Positions 8,451 through 17,221 are shown, counted from the first letter of the stretch. The stretch: DNA of 64,000 nt from JAVXGM01 sp036657395 (GCA_036657395.1 JAVXGM010000004.1:88266-152265); one strand, 5' to 3'. Notes: generated by a model from the letters alone, not told the origin. A program made the numbers and translations.

Positions 8451-9448
8451 TTCAACTTACCTATGTATTCCTTATATTCTTCAGCTGTTGCCGCCTCTAA
8501 TCCTAATGTTTCTAATATTTTTTCTACTTCTGCTACAGTTCTGCATCCATCATCTACATCCATAGAATTTTGTGCTACTCCTGCAAGACCTGATCTGGGC
8601 GGAATGATTGATGTTACCACATTGCCACCAGCGTTTACTCTATCTGCTAACCCTGCAATGCCATCTATATCAAGGGAAGTTGGTATTAGTGACCAAGGGT
8701 ATAGAATTCTCATAAGTGCAATGACTTTCAGTTCAAGGATTCTGTCAGGGGTCTTAATGTTCTCCATTGGACTTCCTGGTTGAGGAACAAAACTCATTAC
8801 TCGTAGCTGTTTTGCACCAATTTTACCCATGTTAATCAGTGAGTCAGCGAGATCTTCTGCCGTTTCACCAATTCCTGCAAGCAAGCCCTCTTCAATAAGC
8901 ATTCCCGATTCTTTTGCAAATAGTTTCCCGTGCATTCTTTCGTCATAATCCTGATTTAACCTAAGTTTTGCGAACAGTTCACGATTGTTTGTCTCTTGAT
9001 AAAGAGCGTACCAATCCGTTCCTGCATTTGCAAATTTTTTAATTAACTCATCATTGACTAATCCTGGTGAGATCATTACAGGAAGATTCGTGGTTTCTTT
9101 AATCTGATCAATAATCGAAATCACTGTATCAAAAGATTCCTTATGGTAGACCAAATCTTCTCCCATAGTTAGATCGATTAAGTGGACACCCGAATCTGCA
9201 AGGCCTTTAGACAATGCCAAAACTTCTTCAGATGTTTTTCGATACCGCTCAATATCGTTGGATTTTCGATAATAACAAAATGCACAGTCATTTCTACACC
9301 AAGTAGTAAAATAAACGAATCCATACAAGAACATTTTGTTTCCAAAATTTTCAACTCTTATTTTCCTTGCTTCTGCAAAAAGTCTCTGGATTCTTTCCTC
9401 GTCCTTTGTTTCCAGTAAATCAATAATTTGTTCTCTTGTTAATTCCAT
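8438..9448 (-). CDS. pylB: Methylornithine synthase PylB (radical SAM)
   Basis: A 336-residue radical SAM mutase that rearranges L-lysine to (3R)-3-methyl-D-ornithine, the first step of pyrrolysine synthesis. The cluster motif is WCRNDCAFCYYRKSNDI (C-x3-C-x2-C), followed by RYRKTSEE as in characterised PylB. Downstream LIDLTMGED and VMISPGLV match the family barrel. I start at ATG 9448 after GGAGGAAG; an upstream in-frame ATG at 9487 lies inside the preceding gene. The stop is UAG directly followed by UAA, so an amber-suppressing cell would add only one residue. Confidence 0.94.
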   Translation of the reverse strand: MELTREQIIDLLETKDEERIQRLFAEARKIRVENFGNKMFLYGFVYFTTWCRNDCAFCYYRKSNDIERYRKTSEEVLALSKGLADSGVHLIDLTMGEDLVYHKESFDTVISIIDQIKETTNLPVMISPGLVNDELIKKFANAGTDWYALYQETNNRELFAKLRLNQDYDERMHGKLFAKESGMLIEEGLLAGIGETAEDLADSLINMGKIGAKQLRVMSFVPQPGSPMENIKTPDRILELKVIALMRILYPWSLIPTSLDIDGIAGLADRVNAGGNVVTSIIPPRSGLAGVAQNSMDVDDGCRTVAEVEKILETLGLEAATAEEYKEYIGKLKCQK

Positions 9449-9449
9449 T

Positions 9450-10862
9450 TTACTTCCTCCGTTCTCCCTTAGAGAATGCCATAGCATTTAAATATGTATT
9501 TTGAAAGTTTTCACACCCTGCTAATTCAATATGTTTTATTCTGTTTGGCACACTTTCTGCCAGTACCAACTCATTTTCATTTGTCAGCGTCATACAGACT
9601 CCTGCACCTGCGGTGTTTCCTGCTGAAATAATCTTATCTTGGTCTATGGTAGGTAGAATTCCTATTCTTACAGCACTTTCTTTGTTAATATAGCTTCCAA
9701 AGGCACCTGCAACCATTACCTTGGTAACATGATCTACAGTTTCCCCCATCTCTTCAAGCATCAATGTAATTCCTGCTGAAATGGCTGCTTTTGCAAGCTG
9801 TACTTCTCTTATGTCGTTTTGAGTAATCACTATATCTTCTCCTTGCTCTTTGAAAACAAGGACGAATCTTCGTTCTCCTTCTATCTGAATCAATCTCTCC
9901 TTTAGCCTATGATCCAAGTTCTTTTTATCAATATCTTCGGCAGAAATCATTCTTCCCGTTTTACTGATTAAGTTGTTGTCTAGCATCTGGGCTATGGCAT
10001 CAATGAGGCCTGATCCGCAAATTCCTTCAGGCTGGCACTCCCCAATAGTCTTGAAAAATACTTCGCCCTCTTTGATTTCAATTTTCTCAATTGCACCCAT
10101 AGCTGCACGCATGCCATGAAGTATTGCTGAGCCCTCAAATGCAGGTCCTGCTGCTGTGGAACAAGCATAGGCATCACCATTTTTAGTAAGAACTATTTCT
10201 CCGTTAGTTCCAATATCAATAAATACAGTAAGGCCCTTTTCATTTAGCAATCTAGACGCCACAATTCCCGAAGTAATATCTCCTCCTACGTGTCCTGCTA
10301 TATTAGGTAAAACCACTACTTTACCATCTGCGTTAATATCTAGTTTTGAATCCTCTTTACTTAAGGTGATCATTCCTGTATATGCCGGATCAAAAGGTGC
10401 CTGAGCCAGTGACATAGGTGGGTACCCTGCGAATATATGTGACATGGTAGTATTTCCGCAAACCGTGCATTTGACCACATCTTCCTTTTTAATAGAAGCC
10501 TGGTCACAAAGCTGGTTGATTATCTCATTAAGGCAATCCACAACATTGGCTCTTAGTTCATCCAGATTTTCCCCTTTGCTTCCGCAATATGTAATTCTGG
10601 AAATAACATCAAGTCCGAATTCATTTTGAGGGTTTGTTTTTGCACATACTCCAATTTGTTTCCCTTTACATAAATCCCAAAGCATACCTACTACTGTTGT
10701 AGTTCCAATGTCGAATGCTACGCCTAATCCATCCATATCCTTGGCTGGCTCAAAGCCATCAGGAAATTTAACAATTTTTGTTTTTCTGTCATTTGCCTTA
10801 CTAATCATATTTGCACTTTTACATTTACCGCAAGTCTTACAAAGGCCTGTACATTTAAACAT
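9450..10862 (-). CDS. RamA-like reductive activator of corrinoid proteins (ASKHA/DUF4445)
   Basis: A 470-residue protein of the RACE/RamA type. These proteins use ATP to reduce inactive Co(II) corrinoid proteins to Co(I) so that methyl transfer can restart. The ASKHA ATPase phosphate loop is seen at FDIGTTTVVGMLWDL and FIDIGTNGEIVL, with GAFGSYINKESA near the C-terminus. The N-terminus has only a compact cysteine cluster (CTGLCKTCGKCK) instead of the usual longer ferredoxin domain. Its ATG overlaps the stop of the upstream gene by one base. Position between mtt genes and pyl genes supports service to MttC and probably MtbC. Confidence 0.85.
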   Translation of the reverse strand: MFKCTGLCKTCGKCKSANMISKANDRKTKIVKFPDGFEPAKDMDGLGVAFDIGTTTVVGMLWDLCKGKQIGVCAKTNPQNEFGLDVISRITYCGSKGENLDELRANVVDCLNEIINQLCDQASIKKEDVVKCTVCGNTTMSHIFAGYPPMSLAQAPFDPAYTGMITLSKEDSKLDINADGKVVVLPNIAGHVGGDITSGIVASRLLNEKGLTVFIDIGTNGEIVLTKNGDAYACSTAAGPAFEGSAILHGMRAAMGAIEKIEIKEGEVFFKTIGECQPEGICGSGLIDAIAQMLDNNLISKTGRMISAEDIDKKNLDHRLKERLIQIEGERRFVLVFKEQGEDIVITQNDIREVQLAKAAISAGITLMLEEMGETVDHVTKVMVAGAFGSYINKESAVRIGILPTIDQDKIISAGNTAGAGVCMTLTNENELVLAESVPNRIKHIELAGCENFQNTYLNAMAFSKGERRK

Positions 10863-11539
10863 TAATTTTTACCTCCTTGGTTTTGCTGACATAACTTACA
10901 ACTTGATGCTGACCCTCTACATGCTTCACATGCTTGATTCATATATTCATACTGGTCTGTTACGTGAAAATATAGGCCAGTACAAGACTTTAAAGGTAGG
11001 ATAATGCTACTGCTTCGAAGTTCCATTTCCAACTGGTCAAAATTAATCAAGTTGGTCATTTTCACCATCTCTGCCACATCCATACCATAAAACCCAGGTC
11101 CAAAACTATCACTAAGCTTAGATCTCTTTTCCAAATCTTTTTTCAATAATAAACGAACAGCATCTGTAAATGCTGTCCCCCAAATATCAGCATAAAGCTG
11201 GTTCATAATTGGATCTTCTGGTAAAGAAAAATTCCCTGCAGATAGGGCATATATGTATGCGCCTTTCACTGTATCTGGCCTTATCTTTTCAAAAGCATTA
11301 CAATAAAATGCCTCTCCTGCAATAATGGCTGTACGTCCCTCTAGCTTCACGTCTTGAATATACGAATATGCTGCCCGCATTTTAATATGTTCCTCAATTT
11401 TTTTACGCATGATAAAGGCCTCCTTATTCATACGTTCAAATTTTCGTCCTTCTTTATTAATGCCTGAAATTTGCAAAAATAATTCTTGGGCAAGCTCATT
11501 GCAATCTTCATTGTTCACATTATATATCTGTGTATTCAT
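10862..11539 (-). CDS. MetH-activation-domain-like protein with C-terminal cysteine cluster
   Basis: A 225-residue protein resembling the vitamin B12-dependent methionine synthase activation domain family: a VKGAYIYALSAG strand, a YADIWGTAFTDAV helix and a GPGFYGMDVAEMVKM segment. The C-terminus adds CEACRGSASSCKLC, a likely Fe-S or zinc site. Proteins of this type occur with corrinoid methyltransferases and are thought to help reactivation or electron delivery. It is a paralogue in layout of the protein at 17222-17905, which also ends in a cysteine cluster. It lies two bases after cobW-like and overlaps the RamA-like gene. Function is inferred. Confidence 0.7.
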   Translation of the reverse strand: MNTQIYNVNNEDCNELAQELFLQISGINKEGRKFERMNKEAFIMRKKIEEHIKMRAAYSYIQDVKLEGRTAIIAGEAFYCNAFEKIRPDTVKGAYIYALSAGNFSLPEDPIMNQLYADIWGTAFTDAVRLLLKKDLEKRSKLSDSFGPGFYGMDVAEMVKMTNLINFDQLEMELRSSSIILPLKSCTGLYFHVTDQYEYMNQACEACRGSASSCKLCQQNQGGKN

Positions 11540-11541
11540 TC

Positions 11542-12459
11542 CTAAATCCTTATCTTTCCTTTAAGATGATTATCTATTGCCTTTACTATTATACTCATCA
11601 TTTTAAAGCCTACGGAAGATATAATTACGATTTCTGTCTTTTCTATTTCTCCGTCCCATGGAGTTAAATGAATATTCTTACCAACGGTACTAATTTCCAT
11701 ATTTCCTTGGTCTGTAACAGCAAATCCCTTGATTCTGTAAGAATCGGATACCACTTCATTAATAAACGCCTGCAACTTATGATAATTCAATTCCTCTGTA
11801 CCCTTTACTATAAAGGTTGTTGGTCTTGAAGAAACGCTGTTGCTACTCTCTCTACCCTCTTTGTCGTTCTTTGTCAAACCTTCAATAACATCTCTAATCT
11901 CAACTTTACAATAGGATGTAACAAAGGTGGCTACTTGTGGGTTGATTTCTTCAATAATTTCTAGGACCTCTTTTAACTGCTCTTCGTCAATTAAGTCGCC
12001 TTTGTTAATGACTGCTGCCCCACAAAATTCCAACTGTGACGTGATGGCCGGCAATAATTCATATAAGTCTGGGAAGCTTTCCCCATCTATGACGCATATG
12101 GATCCCTTGTAATCGTATTCATTAAGTACATTGGCTTTAATTCCATCTAGAATCTGCACCATATTGGCTGGGTCTGCAAGGCCTGATGCCTCAATAAAAA
12201 GGTATTCCAGGTCTTTACAAGACATTTCAATTAAGCTATCTACAAATTTATCTTTAATACATGCGCAGAAAATTGATCCGTTGGATAACTCTGCCATCTG
12301 TATTCCATCCTTACTGATCAATTTTGCATCAATGTTAATTTCCCCAAATTCATTAACAATAACACCTACTTTTTCTTGGTTAAAGGCAGTAAGTGTTTCT
12401 TTCATCATTGTTGTTTTTCCGGCTCCTAAAAAGCCAGTTAATAATACTAATTTAATCAT
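11542..12459 (-). CDS. CobW/G3E-family P-loop GTPase
   Basis: A 305-residue GTPase. The Walker A loop GFLGAGKTTMM, the EFGEINID switch region, an IEASGLADP Walker B segment and an NKGD guanine-specificity motif are all present. The usual CxCC metal motif appears as FCAC. G3E proteins insert or move metals, and CobW is linked to cobalamin. A role in loading or maturing the corrinoid methyltransferases is inferred. The start ATG at 12459 overlaps the upstream radical SAM gene by eight bases. It ends in UAG, followed one codon later by UGA. Confidence 0.82.
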   Translation of the reverse strand: MIKLVLLTGFLGAGKTTMMKETLTAFNQEKVGVIVNEFGEINIDAKLISKDGIQMAELSNGSIFCACIKDKFVDSLIEMSCKDLEYLFIEASGLADPANMVQILDGIKANVLNEYDYKGSICVIDGESFPDLYELLPAITSQLEFCGAAVINKGDLIDEEQLKEVLEIIEEINPQVATFVTSYCKVEIRDVIEGLTKNDKEGRESSNSVSSRPTTFIVKGTEELNYHKLQAFINEVVSDSYRIKGFAVTDQGNMEISTVGKNIHLTPWDGEIEKTEIVIISSVGFKMMSIIVKAIDNHLKGKIRI

Positions 12460-13381
12460 TATAGTACCCCGCATCCCTTAGCAATTCCCTACATTTAGCT
12501 ACGGACATTCCTCTACTCTTTTCCGTATCTAAGGAAGAATCCCTTGGGTTAGTTCCATACTCTGCATAGATCTGATTGATCCCTGCAAGGAATGTCATTT
12601 GATTAGTTTCGTGTGCATTCATTGATTTTTTTGGCATAACTGCCAGTCTTGCCACTGCGGCAATCTTTGTAAATTCATAGCAGTCGATGACTCCGTCATT
12701 TTCTTTAGGTGTTCCTATTGTGGGAACCCTTCTCATTACTGCCATTACATCCACTTCATATTCTCTTGCCCTCTCTATTTCATCGGCAATCTGTTCATAT
12801 GTGTGTTCTGGTCCAATTGGTTCAACACAATAGTATAATTCAAGGTTTGCTTTTTTTATAGAATCTAAGGTGCTTATTCGCTGTTCAACGGTTAAATCCG
12901 TATCTGTTCCTTCACCTAGTCTACATATGTGATATGCTGCTGAAAAACCTGCTGCTTTCAGCTTATTTGCTACATCATCGCCAAAATCTCCAATATTGCA
13001 TACCATGTCCATACCTTTTGGCATCATGGCTTTCACTTCTCGCCCAATGTCTAAGAAATCCTCTACAGGATAATCTGCTGTAGTCATAAGAAACAATGCT
13101 TGTACATCTTCAGCAATAAAGTTTTTGGCTTCCTCTAAAATATCTTCTTTTTTACTTCTGCTCTCATTTTGTGCTGCATAATGGTCTTCGCCAAAAGAGC
13201 AAAATCGACAATTAGCGGAGCAAGGCTCCGCGTTGAGCCCCAATTGGGCAAAGACGTATCCTTGCCCATGGAACTCATCGCGACTACATTGATATGCTTT
13301 TCTTAGCAAATCAAAATATTCCTTACTACCATTGTCAATATTAAGCAGTTTTATTATCTTATCTCTACTTAATTTTTTCAT
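12452..13381 (-). CDS. BioB-like radical SAM enzyme in the mtt-pyl operon
   Basis: A 309-residue radical SAM protein with PCSANCRFCSFGED (C-x3-C-x2-C). It is related to biotin synthase and PylB but is not PylB, which is encoded separately at 8438. It shares VEPIGPEHT, a QIADEI-type continuation and VPTIGTP with the protein at 1026-2003, so two copies flank the pyl genes. It lies nine bases after the MtbA-like gene and overlaps cobW-like. The substrate is unknown. Co-transcription with corrinoid methyltransferases and a CobW GTPase suggests a maturation or side-product step rather than biotin synthesis. Confidence 0.75.
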   Translation of the reverse strand: MKKLSRDKIIKLLNIDNGSKEYFDLLRKAYQCSRDEFHGQGYVFAQLGLNAEPCSANCRFCSFGEDHYAAQNESRSKKEDILEEAKNFIAEDVQALFLMTTADYPVEDFLDIGREVKAMMPKGMDMVCNIGDFGDDVANKLKAAGFSAAYHICRLGEGTDTDLTVEQRISTLDSIKKANLELYYCVEPIGPEHTYEQIADEIERAREYEVDVMAVMRRVPTIGTPKENDGVIDCYEFTKIAAVARLAVMPKKSMNAHETNQMTFLAGINQIYAEYGTNPRDSSLDTEKSRGMSVAKCRELLRDAGYYND

Positions 13382-13390
13382 TTCAAGTCC

Positions 13391-14746
13391 TTACTTTACA
13401 AATGATTTAACGGCTGTAATTAATTCTTCTTTGCTTGGAATCAATGAGATGAATTTCTGTTCTCCGTTTATACACATTGTTGGAAGGTTAGCAACGCCCA
13501 TTTTTCTGGTTCTTGCAATGTCTTCCTTAACGAAGTACTTATACACTCTGTATTCTGCGATGTCCTTAATTTCGTCAAATGCATCTTCTACCGCAGCTAA
13601 CATGTACGTGCATGCTGCACACTGCTCAGGGTCAAGCAAGAATAACTCAATAATTACCTTATCTGAGTTTGCATAGTCAGGAATGTCCACTTCGATGTCA
13701 TCAAATGAGCTTTCGTAGTTTTCAATCATTTTTCTTGAACTATCAGGATTCTTTACTGCCTGTGCACAAGCAATGGTATTTTCCATTGGTGTTGCATATG
13801 GCATGTCACATCCCGGACTTACGATAAAGTTCTTCTTGTCTTCTACGCTATCGATAAGGTCGATAACACTCTTAATGTTGTCTTCCTGAGTACCGTGAAG
13901 CATTGTAGTTGTAAGCGGGATGTTACCGCCAATTGTAATGTTATACTTGTCTGTTGTTTCTTTTGCTGCTGCCAGGTTAACGTTTTCATCAATAGATACG
14001 CCATCAGGACCCATCTTGCACATAACTTCCATCTGGCTTGTTGCATTACCACATACGAAGAAGCTGGACAATGCACCCCTGCTACGGATATAGTCAAATA
14101 CTCCTACAAATGATTCAGATAACAATTTATCAATCATTCTTGGGGAAACCTGGCTGATTAATGGATCTACTACTGCTATAACGTCCATGCCTGCATCAAG
14201 ATACATTTCTGACATTTTTACAGCAACCTGGCCGCAATAGCTCATTAAATCTTTTACATAAGCTTTATCCTTCATCATGTCCATAAATATTTCAGTACCT
14301 CTTAGGTGAGATGCTAAAGTAAATGGTCCACAAATCAATCCATAAAGAGCAACATCATCGCCGATAGCCGCCTTTGTTTTTTTCATTGCGTCTAAGATCA
14401 TTGGCATTCTGCCTGATTCAGGTGTTGGCATCTTGCATGAACATGGAAGCGTTTTTTCTGCTGATAATGGATGGCTCTTTACTGATGGCGGATTGTCTTT
14501 CGCCCAAAGAAGTTCGCATCCAAGAATTTCTGCTTCAACTTGTAAGTCAAAGATTACTGGCACTCCGTCTGGCATATAAACTTTGTTTACTTCTATTAAT
14601 GATTCTACAATATTGTCTGCATTGGTCAACATCTCTTCTGCTGTAAAGCCCTTTAACTGTCCTGCATGAACTCCTGCAAAAGGAACCCATGGTAGCTCAT
14701 CTGTAGCTTCATGGCGTAATGTTTTAAAAATTAAATCTTTTCCCAT
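13391..14746 (-). CDS. MtbA/UroD-type methylcobamide methyltransferase fused to a thioredoxin-like domain
   Basis: A 451-residue protein. Residues 1 to about 345 are a uroporphyrinogen-decarboxylase-type methyltransferase domain like MtaA/MtbA/CmuA (start MGKDLIFKTL, LICGPFTLASHLRG, GGNIPL, SPGCDMPYATPMEN). Such domains move the methyl group from methyl-corrinoid protein to an acceptor thiol through a zinc. The expected H-x-C zinc motif reads F230-V-C232-G, so the His is lost, while C232 and C313 remain. Residues about 362-451 form a thioredoxin-like domain with C376-A-A-C379 and a cis-proline NLPT. The fusion and missing His are unusual. The acceptor is unknown. Downstream of mttC by 17 bases. 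Confidence 0.8.
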   Translation of the reverse strand: MGKDLIFKTLRHEATDELPWVPFAGVHAGQLKGFTAEEMLTNADNIVESLIEVNKVYMPDGVPVIFDLQVEAEILGCELLWAKDNPPSVKSHPLSAEKTLPCSCKMPTPESGRMPMILDAMKKTKAAIGDDVALYGLICGPFTLASHLRGTEIFMDMMKDKAYVKDLMSYCGQVAVKMSEMYLDAGMDVIAVVDPLISQVSPRMIDKLLSESFVGVFDYIRSRGALSSFFVCGNATSQMEVMCKMGPDGVSIDENVNLAAAKETTDKYNITIGGNIPLTTTMLHGTQEDNIKSVIDLIDSVEDKKNFIVSPGCDMPYATPMENTIACAQAVKNPDSSRKMIENYESSFDDIEVDIPDYANSDKVIIELFLLDPEQCAACTYMLAAVEDAFDEIKDIAEYRVYKYFVKEDIARTRKMGVANLPTMCINGEQKFISLIPSKEELITAVKSFVK

Positions 14747-14763
14747 CTTTTTCTCCTTATTTA

Positions 14764-15399
14764 TTAACTAGCAAGTAATTTATCAGCTAATTCTACGGCA
14801 GTGATTGCATCTTCTGAGTAATTTGAATTTATTCCCTCGGCATAATCGCCTGATAATGGTGCTCCGCCTACCATAACGTGAACTCCATCTTTTAGCCCTT
14901 TTTCTTCTAATGCTGCAACCGTTTTATCCATGGTAACCATGGTTGTTGTAAGCATAGCAGACATTGCTACGATGTCAGGTTTATGTTCTGTAACTGCGTC
15001 TACAATCTGATCTACGCCGATATCTACACCTAAGTCTATCACTTCATAACCTGCGCCTTCAAGCATCATTACGCAAAGTTTCTTGCCAATGTTATGCAAG
15101 TCTCCAAGTACTGTACAGAAAACAATCTTTCCTGATGATTTAATGTCTCCTTCTTGAAGATGTGGTTTTAAAATTTCCATTCCAGCATCCATAGCATTTG
15201 CTGACATTAATACTTCTGGTACATATAATTCGCCTGCTTTAAATAAGTCTCCAACTACGTTCATTCCACCGATAAGACCGTCATTCATGATCTCCTGGGG
15301 TGAAACTTCGTCCTCTAAGGCTTCTTTTACAAGCTCCACTACTTCTTCTACTTCGCCCTCTTCGATGGCGTCTTTCATGTTTCTAATAACTTTACTCAT
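14764..15399 (-). CDS. mttC: Corrinoid protein of the trimethylamine system
   Basis: A 211-residue B12-binding protein that takes the methyl group from trimethylamine via MttB. The N-terminal four-helix cap (residues about 5-88) is followed by the Rossmann B12 domain with GD100-L-H102-N-I-G105, the D-x-H-x-x-G motif whose His is the lower cobalt ligand. Later landmarks are IVAMSAMLTTTM and VMVGGAPLSGDYA. Length is typical. It lies 16 bases after mttB and 17 bases before the MtbA-like gene, matching the donor-carrier-acceptor order of the pathway. Confidence 0.9.
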   Translation of the reverse strand: MSKVIRNMKDAIEEGEVEEVVELVKEALEDEVSPQEIMNDGLIGGMNVVGDLFKAGELYVPEVLMSANAMDAGMEILKPHLQEGDIKSSGKIVFCTVLGDLHNIGKKLCVMMLEGAGYEVIDLGVDIGVDQIVDAVTEHKPDIVAMSAMLTTTMVTMDKTVAALEEKGLKDGVHVMVGGAPLSGDYAEGINSNYSEDAITAVELADKLLAS

Positions 15400-15415
15400 G
15401 TTTATTTCCTCCTAT

Positions 15416-16894
15416 TTAAACACCATACTCGGCTTCTGCATCTTCAACGACTTTTCTAACGTAAGCCGCAGCTTCTTCTGTTAATGGTTCTGGTTTGTGA
15501 TTTTCTATAATTTGGATTGCCTTTTCATACGCAACTTGTGTCATATCCTTACTTCCGCTTGCAACCCAAGCATCCCTGGCTTGACGGTCGATTACTGAAG
15601 AGTGAGATTGGATACTTTTGTAGTTTCCACTTGTATGCGGATGAGATACAAATTCGCCTGTTTTTACTTCTTTGATTACATCTAATGCTAATGTTTCGTC
15701 TGTTACTTCAAAGCCATTAAGAGTATGTAATACCATTTTGAAAATTTCTGAGTCGATAACTAACTGCGCCAAGTCAAAGGTCATACCTAGTTCAATCATA
15801 CCTGCACCGTAAATTAGATTGGCACCACCCTGGGCTGCCATCATTGCGGTTAAAGTCTTTTCATGAGCGGCTTGTGCGTCTGGAACTTTACTGTCTGCCT
15901 AGCCACCTGCTACGAAACTTGGTAATAAGTAGTATTGGGATAGCTGTGCCACCGCATTACTAATCATTGACAGTTCCGGAGCGCCAACTGGTGTAGTCAG
16001 ATGTCTCATGTCCATGATACTTGTTGAACTTGCATAAAATACTGGAGCACCTTGACATGCAAGCTGACTTAAAACTACTGCTGAAAGTACTTCTGCATTA
16101 TGTGTAACCAATGATCCTGCAAGTGTTACAGGTGCTGTTGCACCAGAAAGTGCCATGGAAATAATATTACTTGGAATACCATGCTTTGCACCTTCAATAA
16201 TAACGTCTGATGCTGTAGGGTTAAGCTGTAATGGGCTTGTTGGACATACATTAAATGTAACGATTGGTCTTTCTTTTAGTACGTCTTTTCCGCCAACGAT
16301 ATGTGCTGCCATATCGATAATCTTAAGTGCATTCTTCTCTCCATCAGGACCAATAAAACAATGCTTTGTTGTATTGTTAAACATTGCTTCGATATTGTGT
16401 AATGCCTGAACTTCTCCTGGCTTATCCTGTGATGCAACTGAACGGTAAGCTACTGGCAATACGTTGATTGCATCTGCTACCAATGTATTTCTTGCCAAAT
16501 CATCCTTTGTTGATCTACGATATTCTTTTGTATATGGATCGATAACGTTTACGCCTTCACCAAAGTTTATAAATGCAACTTTCTTCTGTTTTACAACGTA
16601 ATCGTTCTTAGGATTTCTACCAGCAAGTAATACTACTGATGGTGCTGATTTAATACAGCTTTCAACTAAATGTGATGGAATCTTTACTGTCTCGCCTTCA
16701 ATAATAGCACCGCCTGCTTTATACAGTTCTCTTGCTTTCTTACTTTCTACTTTGATTCCTACCTGTAAAAGGACTTCCAAACTACCTGCATGTATAGCAT
16801 ACAACTGTTCATCAGTCAACTTGTTTCCTCTAGAATTGGCATAAGTAATGTTATCCAATATTCCTGGGGCTTTTTTATCTCTTTTCTTAGCCAT
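15416..16894 (-). CDS. mttB: Trimethylamine:corrinoid methyltransferase MttB with in-frame UAG (pyrrolysine)
   Basis: Two open frames in the same phase (15902-16894 and 15416-15898) are split only by a UAG at 15899-15901. Read through, they give 492 residues with pyrrolysine at position 332, within VAGG-Pyl-ADSKVPDAQAAHEKT, the signature context of true MttB. MttB demethylates trimethylamine to dimethylamine and methylates the corrinoid protein; pyrrolysine binds the amine. Sequence downstream of the UAG (GANLIYGAGMIELGM) is fully conserved in character, so this is not a broken gene. It is the first gene after the sigma-54 promoter and heads the long operon. Confidence 0.96.
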
Positions 16895-17019
16895 TAGTTC
16901 CTCCTCTTCATTTGTATTAAATGGAAAATATGTTTATTCATCTCAGTACTACCTCTCTTTTTTTCTCTACACATCCTTTCCTCGGTGTACTGCTTAATTA
17001 TTTCTTACTTACTTAATAC

Positions 17020-17035
17020 GCATAAAGCATGCCAA
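17020..17035 (-). promoter_or_regulatory. Sigma-54 (-24/-12) promoter of the mtt-pyl operon
   Basis: On the minus strand TTGGCATGCTTTATGC has GG and GC separated by ten bases, as required for sigma-54 holoenzyme. One base differs from the strict TTGC at -12. It lies about 125 bases before the mttB start and needs an AAA+ activator; the gene at 17919 is the neighbouring candidate. Confidence 0.8.
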
Positions 17036-17056
17036 ATAATTCTGATAAGTCACAAC

Positions 17057-17166
17057 ATTGAAATTTCAATGGTTAAGGATTTATGTCTATAATTGTCGTT
17101 TTTTTATGATCAAAAAGTGTTCATTCGTCTGTGCATTAATTGTTCATATTGTCCTAAAAGTGTTCA
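17057..17166 (-). promoter_or_regulatory. Candidate activator-binding region upstream of the mttB promoter
   Basis: A perfect 14-base palindrome ATTGAAATTTCAAT lies at 17057-17070. Further upstream the direct repeat AAAAGTGTTCA occurs at 17113-17123 and 17156-17166, exactly 43 bases apart, with a partial third copy (TTGTTCA) at 17140-17146. Distances of about 20 to 130 bases from the -24 element fit enhancer sites. The whole gap 16895-17221 holds only these elements, the promoter and a terminator. Confidence 0.5.
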
Positions 17167-17176
17167 CGTTGTATAT

Positions 17177-17212
17177 AAAAAAGCAAGTGATTTCTAAATC
17201 CCTTGCTTTTTT
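17177..17212. terminator. Intrinsic terminator downstream of the MetH-activation-like gene
   Basis: Arms AAAAAAGCAAG and CTTGCTTTTTT with A and T runs on either side. It separates the regulator unit (17222-19346) from the mttB promoter and could act on both strands. Confidence 0.8.
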
Positions 17213-17221
17213 ATGTTTTCC

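Noticed and set aside
13843..14113. Open frames on both strands inside the MtbA-like gene
   Set aside because: They have repetitive codon-shadow character (C- and Q-rich) and no ribosome site; the real frame has clear UroD motifs.
15416..15844. Separate small gene downstream of mttB
   Set aside because: It is the C-terminal part of MttB after the UAG pyrrolysine codon, with no start signal of its own.
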